DNA of 57,094 nucleotides. Source: Verrucomicrobiaceae bacterium (GTDB lineage Bacteria; Verrucomicrobiota; Verrucomicrobiia; Verrucomicrobiales; Akkermansiaceae). The position numbers and the translations under genes were made by a program. This document shows positions 28,497-40,651 of this stretch, piece by piece. The notes below the pieces were generated by a model, which had not been told where the DNA came from, made no database searches, and saw only the letters and a program-made list of their open reading frames with translations. Within the stretch, counting starts at the first letter, position 1. Every line of letters starts with the position of its first letter. The DNA lies in assembly GCA_027487435.1 (NCBI GenBank), contig JAIYDP010000233.1, positions 1 to 57,094 on the forward strand, given 5' to 3'.

Positions 28497-29449
28497 TCAA
28501 TATATACATGTAATCGACGTCACACGGCGTTCGCAAACGGTTGGAGTGTCGTCGCAAGTTGGCCTGTCAACAACTTTGTCGTGGAAAACGGTCGTCGAGG
28601 AACCACCACCGTCGATGTTGACGACGGAAGACAAGCCAAGATGCTGCACCAGCTCTGCCATTTCCCACAGATCAGGCCCAGCTTTGATGTCTTCTTCCCC
28701 ATCGACTTGAATCAAGAACAACCTGCACGGTGAACAAATAGCGAATGTGTCACGAAGTACCTCCCAGCCTCATCGTGACCAATCGCCGTGCGAGGAGCCT
28801 TCTCAACAACGAACCCAGAAGAGTTCTTCATGCCCTCAACGGCAATGCTTTCGAGCACGTTGATCGAACCGTTTCTCAAGAGCCAGACGGCGCCAGATAT
28901 GAGCTCCTCGAACTCGAGCTGCTCAATCATGTCCTTGGTCAAGTATCCAGTGACGAAATCGCCCCCCTTCGTGAGGCCGAAACTCGCTCTGTTCGTTCCG
29001 GCGATCACGACCGGCTTGCTGTCCATGATGATGTTTCCTTCGCATTCGCCAGTTGCCATATTGAAAAAGCCACCATTTGTGGCATAAACGCAGTTGAATT
29101 CCTTGGCAGAATCCGACGTTTTAGCTGGGGAGCATTTGCTTCCCTGCACTGCTTAGAAGAATCCCACTCGTCGGACCTTGTGATTGACTGCAATTCGAAA
29201 ATGTCCGATAACATTGTCGCTCATGCCAAGGAAGACATTGGCTTTGCGGCCAGTTGAAGGAAACTTGAATGTGAAGCTGGTCGTGTTGAGCATGGGGCCG
29301 TGCCCCTGTCACAGTCAGAAAATCAATGCAAAGTAAACCCCAGTCATGGCAGGTAGACTATCAAATGAAGCTTCATCAGCTTTCAAAGATCGGCCCCCCT
29401 CAATAGCCGAGCAAGACGCAAGGCACGCAAAGAGAAAGAGTGCACGCAT
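28497..29449 (-). CDS. NAGPA: NAGPA-like phosphodiester alpha-GlcNAcase (uncovering enzyme family)
   Basis: Resembles N-acetylglucosamine-1-phosphodiester alpha-N-acetylglucosaminidase, which in animals removes GlcNAc to expose mannose-6-phosphate on lysosomal enzymes. Signal peptide MRALFLFACLASCSA, then YATNGGFFNMATGECEGN, FGLTKGGDFVTGYL, ISGAVWLLRNGSINV, APRTAIGHDEAGR, LWEMAELVQHL and NIDGGGSSTTVF, each aligned block by block with human NAGPA and including the metal/catalytic NGGF and DGGG motifs of the family. It ends soon after VTSITC, so the EGF, membrane and tail regions of the animal enzyme are missing: this one is probably soluble. Short introns interrupt it (for example 33 or 24 nt before GSKCSP). 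The pathway role is inferred only. Confidence 0.8.
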
Positions 29450-29653
29450 TGGGAGTTTGACAGATAATTTTAGATATTTTTGAGTTATCAGTTGGGTGGC
29501 TTTTGAAAAGTAGGATTCTCTAAAACGCTTTTCTTGTGGATAAAACAGTTCAATTTGCTGTGGATTCTCCTTTTCTTCGAAACAGGGTGATGTCTCCTAT
29601 TCCCAGCTAATTTGCTTGTTAAAATTCTTGAGTCATGAAAAATCGTTGACTCG

Positions 29654-32600
29654 ATGGATTTCAGGAAAATCCTCTGCGAGAGTTCTGTAACCGAGGAAGT
29701 TGTCATCAAGCGACTCCGGGATATCGCTTCTTTCGTCCAGAATGGCATCTTGCAAATTGACCTTTGTCTCATACCTGCAAGATGATTCGCATAATGTCCG
29801 GGATGCTATCGCTACCGCAGAAAATATTGCTACACTTTTTGAGGCCTCTAAACGGTCGCATAGTGTTGCGGATGCCTGCATGGAAACTCTCTCCAGTTTC
29901 TTGTCGAAATTCTCCCCGCAACAGGCCTCCTCAGGATTTCCTGATCTCTGTAATTCAAGCGAGCACTTTACCCTCACGAATCAGCGATTTCTGTTCAAGA
30001 GATTTTAATGCAGCACATTGACGAGCTTTTTGACCTTGCGTCATTGGAAAAATCCACCGTGGAGTCAGCAACGCTGGACGTTCTGTTCAAAATGGCCCTT
30101 CACAGTATGCCGCACTCATCAAATCTAAAACAATAGACGTTAAAGCTCAAAAGGCCCTTTTCGCCACCGCGCGTGCCTTCGACGTCCTCACTGATCTTTT
30201 GTACCGGAAAGACCCAGGGGTCTCGTCAAGGGCGGCGGTACTTCTTTCGTCCATCTCTGCTAAATGTGAATACCCATCAGTTTGATTGACTGTTCTCAGC
30301 CGTGATTGGGGGGCTCATGTCCTCAAAAGCCCGTCCTGCGTTTGAACATCTACTTCTCAGCCCCTACCCCCTCAACCATATTGCCGCTGCTCGTGCATTT
30401 GCCGCCATCACCGCTGTCTGTACTCCGCCCCCCCCCTCCCCGATCCTTTGATTCGATCCTCACCCCCCTCAGCCATCGGCGCGAAAGAGCTCTCTGCACC
30501 CCACGTGATCTCTGCGATATCGACTCTCATTTTCGAATTTCCTCCCTCAGCCGCCATCGACAGCCTCGTCGGCCTGACGGCTGTTGCGAGGGCTACAGCC
30601 GTTGCGCCTCTCCTGACCCCGCCGCTGCACCATGCGTTGGGTCTGGCCATTTTGTCGTCTCACGTCGGTCTGCAGGATGCTGCCATCAACTTGGTGTCGC
30701 TGCTAGTCGAGCATAAGACCGCCCTCGATAGCTTCAAGGGGTCTCCAATCATCAGCGCCGTCGTCGCTCGCCTAAACGACAACTCAGACCACCCCCGCAG
30801 AATCACTACCCTTCGCCTGATCTCCCGCCTCACACCCCACGCCCTCCTCCACCCCGACCTCAACGCCGCGGGGATCATTGCCTCCTTCGCGCCATTTCTT
30901 GCGTCCCAAGATGAGGCTGAAGTTGAGCTTGCCGTCAAAGCGTTCGTCGCCATCACAAACACCCACGACGAGTCGCGCCAGGCGTCATGGCTGACGGGGG
31001 TGGCCGTTCAAATTCGAAAAATGAGCGTCTCGACGGACGAAAAGACTCGCAAGTTGGGTCAGTCGATTTCGCAGCGGTTGGCGCAGTCTAAGACCGGCGA
31101 CGCGGCGTCCAACTCTGCGGGCATGACGGGGGGCAAGTTGGAGGAGGACGTCAAGAGGCACGTCGCGGCTATTTTAAGTGAGGGGAAAGAATCCCCCCCG
31201 TCTCTCTTCCATTACTCCGCATCATGGCTTCGTTCAGTCGCAGAGTCCGGCCACGAGCGCAGGGGAATGCTCATCCGCCTCGGCGCCCACAGCGCCGCTG
31301 CCAAATGTCTTCTCGCGCAAAATGAGTGGTCTGCGGTGACTGCTTGCTGCGCGCTTTTGGCCGCCCTGTGCGGCAACATTTTTGGCGCCGTTGACTCGCA
31401 GTTTGCGTGGCTCGATGCCTCTGCGCAGTGTCGGGTCACCGATGCGGACGGCCACAAAGGTGTCATCCGGCACGTGGACCCCCCTTCGAAAGGACACCGA
31501 CATCACATCATTGCGGAGGCGTCGCGATCGCTGACAACGATTGCTTTTGAAAATTCATACGTCAAATCGCGCGTCGCGAAAACAGGCATCATCGAGAAGC
31601 TCGTGAATGCACTCAAAGAGGCATCAGATCCAAAAATAGCCGCCATCATGGCTGCACCCGTGAGTGCCGCCCTCTTCGCCCTCTGCTGCGATGCCCCCGC
31701 CAACATGGCCGAGGCAGTGCAGCGCGGCGCTGCCAAGGCGTTGCCGCCCATCATCGCGATGGGGCCTGACGTTTCGAACGGGTGGGCGGCTCGCGCTCTG
31801 GAAGTTGTCATCGCGACGCCCTTGTGGCGTGCACCCGTTGTTGTGGTTGATGGCGACGTCAGGCGTCGACATGACGTGTCCCTCAATCAATTCGCGCAGC
31901 TTGACGCCGCCAAGGGGGGGTCTATCGCTGGACTGAGCGGCGCTCTGGATGCGACCCTCGTTGTCGCGCGAGCCGCATCTCTTCGGTCGCTGGCGGCCGT
32001 TTGCTACCGGAATTCTAAAAATAGAGTCGCTGCGACGACTTCGGGTGCAATAGTCCGCGCCGTTGGTGCGCTCGCCGCCCCCTTTGCGGCCGTCCAAAGT
32101 GCTGCCGCATTGCTCGTCGGCGCCATAGCAGATGACGTTGACAACGTGAGGGAGGGGTGGAATCGAAGCGAAGTGCCGCTTCGTCTCATCGCCCTCCTGC
32201 GCTCGTCTGACGCAAACGTCAAGAACGCAGCGCTCGTGGCCGTTCGCATCGCGGCGACGGAGAGTGCGGCTGCGGCGGAGGCGATGGCCAACGCAGGGGT
32301 TGTCGTCGGTTGTGGCCACGCTCTTCTTGATGCCGCTGAAGAGACACAAGGAGCAGCCGCACTGGCAGTTGGTGCGCTTCTGTCACGCGAATTTGAAACT
32401 GCTGTTAGCGCGTGGTACAAAAGCGCGCAGCCGAAGATTTTTGTGGCGTTGATTGACTCGCCGCGTCATCCACTTGCGGCTGCGGCTGCATGTCAGGCCC
32501 TTGCGCAAGCGTTCGTCTCTTCACGAGCTCGTTCTGCTATTTATGGCTGCGGTGGCGCGAAGGCAATTGTCGCGTGCATGGCGCGCCGTCACTACCGCGC

Positions 32601-35600
32601 GCAGAGGGGCGCCCTTGCCGCCGCTGCCAAAATGGCCGAATTTTCCGACGGGCGCGAAGCGTTGCGAGCCGCAAAACCGTTTGACAACATTGCGAGGCTG
32701 CTAACCTCACCGGACGTCCTCGTGCGCTCCACTGCGGCTGAACTTGTGGTCGCGCTGGCGGCAACGTCGGCCGAAAAAGCTGCGCTTGTCGATGCCGGCG
32801 CGATTGGGGCGCTGCTTGTGATGATCCGCTCGCGAAGCGAAGCGAATCAAGCCGCCGCTGCGCGCGCTCTTCGCGTGATGATGCAGCGCTACCCGGCAGC
32901 GCCGCGCAAGTTTGCCGCCGAGGGGGGCTGTGCCACCCTCGCGGCGCTCCTATGTGCGTCGGCGTCGGAAAGCGTTGTCGCGGCGGGGGTCAGCCTGTTG
33001 GCGCCGCTGGCCAAATACGCTGCATTTGTTCCAGGCCAGGACGTATTAAAAGGTGTTGCCGCGCTGCTCGGGGCTAAAAACAACGCCAAGGTCCCTTTTG
33101 CGGTCCAAGAGGCTGCGTCGCGCCACTTCGCCAAGATGAGCCGCTACGACGTTTGGACGGCGGCCCTGCATGCGCGCGGCGGGCGGGAGCGTCTGGTTGC
33201 GATGCTCCAAAGTGCAAATTCGGGTGTGTTTGCAGCAGCCGTGGACGCACTGTCGCGGTTTGAAGCCGAGGAGGTTTTAACAGACGCTGTCTTTAGCGCC
33301 GTTGCCAAAGGCGTCGCCGCAGCCGACGATGACGCGCGACGCTTCGCCGTCGCAGCGGTTAAATGCATCGCGAGGTTTAAGTCAGGCCGCCAGAAGCTCG
33401 TCACCCAACCGTAACAGCTATTTCTCTCCTGTCCTTTTAACTCAAACAGCTTTGTCGCCGATTTTTTTAACTTTTTGGAGAGCTCCTCCCCTGCCCTCGT
33501 CGAGAGCGCCGCCAACGCCATCGCCTCCGTCGCATCCGACCGCGCCGCCGCCGCTTCGATCCTGCGCGCAGCCCCAACGGCCCCCACGGCCGTCTTGCGT
33601 GCGGTGGCGCACGTGAGCTCCATTGTGCAATTAGCCGCCCTCAACGCGGCCTTCAGCCTCTCCGCTGACGCCCGAGGACGCAAAGGGTTTCTCTCGCATT
33701 CTAAATTTGGAGCCATCATCGCCGCCACCCTCTCCGGCGACGTGCGCGTAGCAGCCGCGGCTCTTCGCGTCGTTGCGCGGATTGGACGTTCTGCGGTGGA
33801 AGGGGCATCTATTTTTGGAGCAGTCACTCATACGCTGTCAACCTTCCTTCGCCACGATGAGCCGCTGGCTGTCAGTGCAGCACTCGCTTCGCTTCGCGAG
33901 GCCTCGCTTTGCTCCGCAGGGAGGCGTGCGCTGATGCGCGATGATGTCTTTGAGGCCCTTAAGTACCTCCTCTGCGAGGCGGAGCCGACAATGCGCGCGA
34001 AAGTCGCTGAGAGCATCCGCTTTGTCGGCCTGTCACGTGACCTGGCAACTCGCCTCCTCGCCAATGGCGCGCTGCCCTACATCGCCGCGCTTCTCGACAC
34101 CCCCTTTGCCCACGTCCGCGTCGCAGCTCTGCGAGGCCTCTACGGTCTGTTAACTTTTGTTTTCCCCGACGCCGACGCCGCCCACATCCGCCTTGGCGCG
34201 ACGCTCGTGCGGCTGCTGGCGGATGCGGAGGCCTCGACGAGGGGGTGGGCGGGGTATGTCTTAGAGAATGCCCTGAGGGGGGTTGACACGAAGGCACAGG
34301 CGTTGGAGGCTGGGTTGATGGCGCGACTGAGGGACTTGTTAGTTATTGGGGGAGCGTCGGTTGTGGGGGGGGGGGTGCTGGCGGCGTTGAGCGGGTTTGT
34401 AGGGAATGACGTCGCGATGAATGACGACCACAAACGGACTGTCCTTTCGCTTGGTTTCGTCGACGTGATTGTGCCGATGGCAAATGACCCCTCCCCCAAC
34501 GTCCACATGCGCGCAGGCCGTTTGTTAAGCAAGCTTTTATCCCCGCGCGTCATTGACGTCGGGACGGCGCGACAGATTGTCGATTTTGCGCTCGCGCTGC
34601 TGAAGGGGGGGGGCATTGGTGAGAGAATGACCCTCACTGGCGCGACTGCTATTTTTAGTGCAATACCAGACGAGTTCGCTTCGCTTCGCGGGATTGCTTT
34701 CAGCGAGGGCGCTGTCGACATCTTGTGTTCTATTTTTAGCAGCGAGGTCGATTCAGAATGCAAGGCTGCCGCTGCCAACGCGATTTCAAACCTCTGCCGC
34801 AACCGCGCCGCTCGCACGTCGGCTGTTCGCGCCGACGTCGCGCCAAAACTTGTCGCCGCGCTCGCCGCAACGGAGCGCACCCCCGAGCGCGCGTCAATTG
34901 CTGCCGCCATCGCGACGATTGGCGTCCACCCGTCAGCTTCGCGCGCGTTTCAAACCCGCGAGGTCATCCGCAGTTTAAAGACTCTGTTATATGACCCTCT
35001 CGCGCGAATCGTTGGGGCGGGTGCGGCGGCTCTGTCGGCGCTGGCGTTGGCGCCCGAGGGTGCGACGCTTGTCCTCTCAGTCGGGTGCCTCTCCCCCCTC
35101 ACAACCGCCCTCGCACACCCCTCCCCTGCCGCTCACGCACCCGCGGCGCTAGCCTTCGCCGCCCTCTCAACGCACCCCCCCCACGCCTCTCTTTTGCGCA
35201 GCGTCGACGGATTTCCGCTCCTTCTTGCGCTTTTAGACCCCCCCCTTGCGGATGCCGCATCTTTCGCCGCGGCCCTCCGCGCAGTGGCTGTCCTCGCGCG
35301 CGACCCCCCCAATCGCAGCGCCCTCATCAGCGCGGGAGTTGTCCCCCGCGTCGTTGCCCATCTTGCGGCGCCGGAGGTGGCGTTGAGCGAAGAGGCAGCG
35401 CGCGCGCTGGCTGCGCTGGGGGTGGATGAGAGGGGGAGGGAGGAGGCTGCGGCTGCTGGCGCCGCTGAGGCGCTGGTGGCGTGCGCCTTTTTGGAGGGGG
35501 GGGCGCCGCGGTTGCAAGCGGCGCGCGCAATGGCGTCCCTTTGCCTCGCGACCACAAACATGGCGGTGGGGGGGTGGGGGTTGTTCCTCCCTCCGCTGCT

Positions 35601-37343
35601 GGCGTTGCTGAGGTCGGAGTGGGGGGTGGTGAAGAAAATGGCGGCATGCGCCATCAGGGCCATGACCTTTCACGAGAAGATGCGGCGAGAGCTTGTGGCG
35701 CAACTTCCGGACGATTTGTTTGTTAGCGCGCGAGGAGAAAAGGACACTGAGGTTGTTACAAATATGACTGATTGATGTTTTATGACTCCGATTGTGGTGC
35801 CTCTGACGTTGCAGATTCGGCGATTTCTCTATTCTATTTTTAGCATGATGTGCCTCTCAGAGCAGTTCCAGCAGCAGTGGCACCGCTTTCGAGCGTTTGA
35901 CGTCGTCGACGCCGCTCTAACAGACCCCGACATTTACGTCCTTTACTTCGCCTCAGCCTCCCTCCCCCCCCTCGCAGCTGCAGCGCGCCGCCCCAATGGC
36001 CTCTTCGTCCCCCCTCTTGTCACCCGCGTCTTTAACTTCGCCGCATATTTACGCGATGTCCTCCCCCCTCCCCACGCACGCGACATCGGCGGGGTGTGGG
36101 GCGCCGACGCAGAGGCGGTCGAAGCGGCCCGACTGCGCCATCTCGACGCGACGGCCGTCGATGGGAGCGTCGACTCGTGGGGGGGGGAGGAACGGCGCTA
36201 CCGCGCCTTTGAGCGGGGGCTGGTTTCTCTTTTCTCTTTTCTCGACGAAGAGGAGGTGGGGGTGGGCCTTCGCGCGATGGGGGTGCGGCTGAGCCACCGC
36301 GACGGCGACTTGTCAAGGGTTGCGGTCGATGACAGCCGCGAACTGTCCGACGAAGAGGCGCGCATGCGTGCGCTGGATTTTTACGCGCGCGCGCTCAGCG
36401 TTGGGGCGGCGGAAGATGCGCTTGCGCACGCTTTTGTCGAAGAAAGGGGGGGGGGGGTATTTTTGAAGTGCTCGGGATTCTTTTTGACACGCGGCGCGCA
36501 GAGTGTGTCCTGCATGGGCTGAAGACTCTTTCAAAATGTCTTTTTAGAGAGGACGTCGCCATCGCTGTCGCCCATTCGAATTTATTTAACAAAATCATCC
36601 CCCTGTTAAAAACGAAGGACCCCGACACAGCCGTTTACGCCCTGCGCGTCCTCGCCGCACTTGCAACCCCGGCGCAATCAAAACTCCCTGCCGCCAGCAG
36701 CCGCGCAATTGCAGCCGCGATGGTCCATTTGGGGGGGGGGGGACGGGAAGACGTGCGGCTTGAGGCTCTGAAATTCCTCGCAGCGGCGGCGATGGATGAG
36801 CGAAACGTCGCGGCGCTGATGTCCTACGGCGCCATCAAAGCGCTGTCGGGGATTGTCCGAGGGGGCACCATCGCCACAAACGCCTACGCCGCGCGGCTGA
36901 TGGCGCGGCTGGGAGTGCAACCCTTGGCGCGCGAGGCTGCAATTCGCGAGGGGGTGGTGGAAGATTTGGTGGCGACAGTCGTGGAGAAAAGAGAGGACGC
37001 GTTTCCAGATTCGATCGACGTGCGGGGGGGGGGGGGGGGATTCTGACCGCGCAGGCGCTGCCCGCGATGACTCGCCACGACGCCCTCGACCGCCACGCCC
37101 TCCGCGCGGCGGGACCTGCGGCGCTGCTGCGGAGGGAGGGGGTGGCATTTGCGTCGCCGCAAGTGGAGGCTGCGCGGGCGCTCGTCCGCTCAGGGGGGGC
37201 TGTTCCGACCCTTCGCGAAGTGATGGTGCGAGGGGGGGGTTGAGGGGGGGTGTCTTACTCCAAAAAAGGTCACGGGGGAGGAATTCACGCGGGAGTCTGC
37301 GGCGCTGGTAGTTTCAAATTTAAACGAAGTTGCGACGGGTTAA
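29654..37343 (+). CDS. Very large armadillo-repeat protein
   Basis: A protein of about 2,400 residues made almost wholly of armadillo/HEAT-like helices, built for protein-protein contacts; no enzyme or membrane domain is seen. It begins MDFRKILCESSVTEE and ends LVVSNLNEVATG. Repeats are recognisable throughout, e.g. SAAALLVGAIADDVDN, AAAELVVALAAT-type helices and SECKAAAANAISNL. Short introns join the long frames: 33413-33451 or so (VTQP to FVADFFNF), about 35752-35811 (CTGAC branch), 37022-37055 (GTGCGGG with a 15-G run, CTGACCGCGCAG end) and 37227-37269. The region 29740-30450 has several further introns not all placed. At 36446-36457 a run of 12 G coincides with a frame change (see separate entry). 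Family unknown; size and composition recall UNC-45/importin-like or vacuolar ARM scaffolds, without a specific match. Confidence 0.65.
36446..36457 (+). other. 12-G run at a reading-frame change in the ARM gene
   Basis: Upstream the frame reads LAHAFVEERGGG; downstream the ARM-like sequence continues in another frame (VLGILFDTRRAECVLHG). One added G, or two removed, restores continuity. Alternatives are an assembly length error in the homopolymer, slippage, or an intron from 36457 to 36503 (47 nt) that would drop about 15 residues but also restores frame. Confidence 0.5.
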
Positions 37344-37378
37344 AAAATAGAATCTTCTGTACACATGACGAATATTCT

Positions 37379-38860
37379 TTAGAGACTTTTGAGCCTGCTC
37401 TTGGCCTCGGCGAATTGTTCCGCCAAGTCGTCGAAGAGGGCCTGCAGCTGCCCCTTGCGCGCCGCGTCGTCGCTTGCCGGCAGCCACGCCGCCGCCTCCG
37501 AGTCCTGTGGCTTTTAGTCTTTAAGTCAAGGGGCTGCAACCGCCGTGCTGACTGTGCGGGACGCGGAAAGGATGTATTGGCGGTAAAAGATCCTTTTAAT
37601 CTTGAGACGAAACTCGCGGAGCTGCGCCTCGTCTTCGCAACGACAAAAATCGAGCAGCTGCGCGAGGCGCCGCACCTGCCGCTGGGGGGAGGGTGAGATA
37701 AAATGGTCTTTTCTTTAAAGCGTCGAGAGCGCGGTAGGAAGGGCCACTGGAGCGTACTTTGGAGAGTTTGAGAGCGGCCTTGATGTGGGGGTACATCTCC
37801 ATCGCGTTGTCCATATTTAATTTCGAAAAGCCGCGCTCGCGCAGGTTCGCCACGTCCGTGACGTCTCGCAGGCGCTGAAAGCTTTCGTTCGGGTCCTCAA
37901 CGCACACATCAACGACGCCATCATCCGCCAGCGCAAAATCGTACACCGCCCGCAGCATCCGACCTCCCCCTCCGTCAGCACCCTCCCACCGACCCAACCC
38001 ACCCGCATGCCCCATGCGCTGATACGGCGCAAACGTGAGGGCCTGGCTGAGGCGGAGGCGGCGCTTGTCCGGGTAGGAGAAGAAGAGGAAGAAGGTCGTG
38101 AACGCGGCGAGGCAGAGGCGGCCGGATGCGAGCTCTTCGAATCTGGAGGGAGTTGGCGGGGTTGGTGGGGGGGGAGGGACATGGCGATGTAGTGCCAAGC
38201 GGGGTCTTGGTCGTCGACGATGGAAGCGCCGTCAATGAGCCAAACGACGAAGTTTTGCATCCGGCGGAAGAAGCCGAAGGCGGCGTCGGACTGGAGGTTA
38301 CTCTGGCGTGGGGTCAGATTCGGCAGCTGGCGCAGGGATGGGGAGGGGGGGGCTCACAAGGTACATGACGAAGGACTTGGGCCCTGTAGGCGCAGGGGTT
38401 GTCCACGCGGACAAGATTCTGCCGGGGACTTCGAATTTTTCTGCAAGTGACTGTGGCGTCAAACGGAGACTTTTGGGGCGCACGGATTGGAAAGCGTCTG
38501 ACGAGAGGAAGGGGTCCCCCATGGCGTCTTTTACTAGCTGAACGACTTTTGTCACGGGCTTGCCTTGGCGAGATTTTGGTGGGGCGAGGCCTCGGTGATG
38601 AAAGTTTAGACAGCTTTGGAGGGAGTCCGAAGCAACGTCTATCCTGACGCTAGGAGAAAGGTACCCCACAATCTCCTCGCTCTCTCCAAACACCTGATGG
38701 CAGAATTCAGGCGAAATCTCTTGACAGATCTCTCCAGGGCCGGAATCTAGGTTGTCAGGCGACGCAGTCCTTGCAGCAAACAAAATCGGAATGACACGGC
38801 GTCCCGAGCTGAAACGATACCCTCCGCATCGTCAAGTTTTCTTTTGCCTGGAATTTCCAT
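37379..38860 (-). CDS. HAT1: Type B histone acetyltransferase HAT1
   Basis: Acetylates free histone H4 (Lys5/12) before deposition. Start MEIPGKRKLDDAEG carries a nuclear-signal-like patch; a 26-nt intron then leads into the HAT1 N-terminal domain (EFCHQVFGESEEIVGY, like human YTHQLFGDDETAFGY). Next: FVVWLIDGASIVDD, FFLFFSYPDKRRLRLSQALT, TFAPYQRMGHAG (acetyl-CoA loop, human LTPFQGQGHG), VCVEDPNESFQRLRD (human AEDPSKSYVKLRD) and EFRLKIKRIFYRQY (human YRLDIKRRLISPY), ending AEQFAEAKSRLKSL. Order and spacing match throughout. Several introns carry C-runs. It is convergent with the ARM gene (stops 35 bp apart) and starts 45 bp after the stop of the next minus-strand gene. Confidence 0.9.
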
Positions 38861-38905
38861 GGCGGGAAATCCAGTTTTGGCGGGAAAATGTTTCTGTACA
38901 AAACA

Positions 38906-40578
38906 CTAGCAGAATCGAGTCCCAAACCCAGGGATCTCTCTCTGCTCTAGATAATGAAAGCACCACGGATAATCTACAGACGCATATGGAGGCACGTAAC
39001 CTTTGTTCGCCACCAGCATTTCGAACGCAAGTCTCGAGAATTGGCTTGCAAACGTTCCGACAAAAAAGGTGGATTCGCGGAGAAGAAAAAGGTCGATAAG
39101 AGTAGACTCTGTGACAACTCCAGCGTCCACAACTCCGTGGATCAGTCTGTACTCGATGAACCAGCGTCCTTCGAACACGGACCTGTCCATGTTCAGAGCG
39201 ACTAAGTCCTTTCCAAAAGCCTTTGAGAACAGGTTCATCGCGTCAATGTCGTCTGTAGCAAGAAACACTTTCGACACCGAATACTGGCTCCTCATTCGTT
39301 CCACAAGCGAAATGTACTCCTCCGTCTCGCTGCACGGCGGTCGAATGGCCGAAGTCGAAGCGTGGACGCAAGCATCGCCTCGACGGACATGCACGCCCAC
39401 AAACCGATCACGCAGCCCAAGGGTGTTCCTTGCCAGCCGAATCTTGGCCTCCAGCTCTGCATTTGGCCGAAGGAACCAGTGCATGAGGTTGGACCTGTAC
39501 CATAACACACCGTGGTAGTCCCATTGGGGCGGGACGTAGTCGCTGTCAGGGGAATAGGAGAAGTCGTTCCGCGGGTAAACAACCGCATCGCTCAGCTGTT
39601 GCGACGGATGGGAGCAATTGGAGTAGGGCTCGAAATGACACGCGTGGCCGCGGCCGTTGCAAGCCGCGTAGAGGGCGTACGTCCACTCCCCCGACAGGAC
39701 CATTGCCTTGTTCAGCTTCATGGCGCGATTTAATGCGACTGTGACGTAGTGCATGTTCGCGCCAAGGCCATGCTTCGGCATTTCGAAAACCATCGCCGTG
39801 TCGACGTTGCAGGCGGGTGGGAACTGCAGCTGTTGGATGCGCGACAACAGCGACCGCAGCCCGTCCTCCCACTGAAGCGACTTGAGGCAATGAGAAGGAC
39901 TTTCATTTGGATCGATATCGGGCATGTAAGCCCGAGAAGCACGGGGATTGAATTCGCATTTTTCGCCGAGAAAATCTTTGGGACAGAGGCACACGCCACG
40001 GAAGCAAGTTGCAGCGTTTTCGCAATCTGAATCTGTTTTGCAGACGCCTGCATCGCGACACGATGAGTCTGCGATGATGCTGACGATTGGGTCGGAGGAT
40101 TCAGGAGGAGCTGTCGCTGCATGCATGAGTGCATACGGGAGACTCGAGACCAGTTGAATCCACGAAAAAGTTAGCTGAGTCAGAGTAAGGAAGGTCGTTG
40201 CCGTGATTGTCGACGAGGCTTAGATTCAGGACGTAGAAGCCATCGGGGAGGTCGCGGATGCTGACGTGCATTCTCACCTCCCCGTATGCATTGGGCTCTA
40301 GTTCGTTCGCATTGGAAGGAAGCGGCTTGTCGTTCACAGTGAATCTGATTTGGCCATCTAAACATCAGAAGATCAATCAATAGTAACGACCCTTGCGGGG
40401 ATCGAATTCATTGACGACATACGACAGTACTACAAGTTCTCCAGAGGTGAACACATGACTGTTCGTAGGAAAGAGGATCAAAGTTGCTAACTGAGTGAAA
40501 AGAGATCAAGAGTTCGTCACTAGGAACTCCATAAACGAGGGTTGCGAGGACGATGCCCAAGAGTCCACTGTACAACAT
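38906..40578 (-). CDS. GT23-like fucosyltransferase with N-terminal EGF-like module
   Basis: Secretory-pathway glycosyltransferase. Start MLYSGLLGIVLATLVYG is a signal peptide or anchor. A beta-sandwich segment follows (VRMHVSIRDLPDGFYVLNL), then a seven-Cys EGF-like module (CRDAGVCKTDSDC, CLCPKDFLGEKC). The catalytic part has GVHVRRGDAC, FLATDDIDAM, LIDLFLLRESTFFVGTFASQ and FSRLAFEML, which parallel FUT8's GVHVRRTDK, YLATDD and DIHFLSQADFLVCTFSSQ. GT23 enzymes use GDP-fucose; alpha-1,6-fucosylation of N-glycans or another acceptor is inferred. Two short introns lie near the N-terminus. The EGF module fused to this fold is unusual: animal FUT8 has a coiled coil before and an SH3 domain after the catalytic part, and the SH3 is absent here. 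Confidence 0.65.
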
Positions 40579-40651
40579 CAAACGACTAAATTGATAATCT
40601 GTTAGAGCAATGATATGGTTTCATTCTTGTTCATAACGCATACACAGGACA

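Noticed and set aside
30660..36640. Long minus-strand ORFs antisense to the armadillo gene (up to 256 aa)
   Set aside because: GC-rich codon bias of the sense strand keeps antisense frames open; products are Ala/Arg/Ser low-complexity without family matches.
37022..37055. Second frameshift at a 15-G run near the end of the armadillo gene
   Set aside because: A 34-nt intron (GTGCGGG start, CTGACCGCGCAG end) removes the run and joins the frames in phase, so no frameshift is needed.
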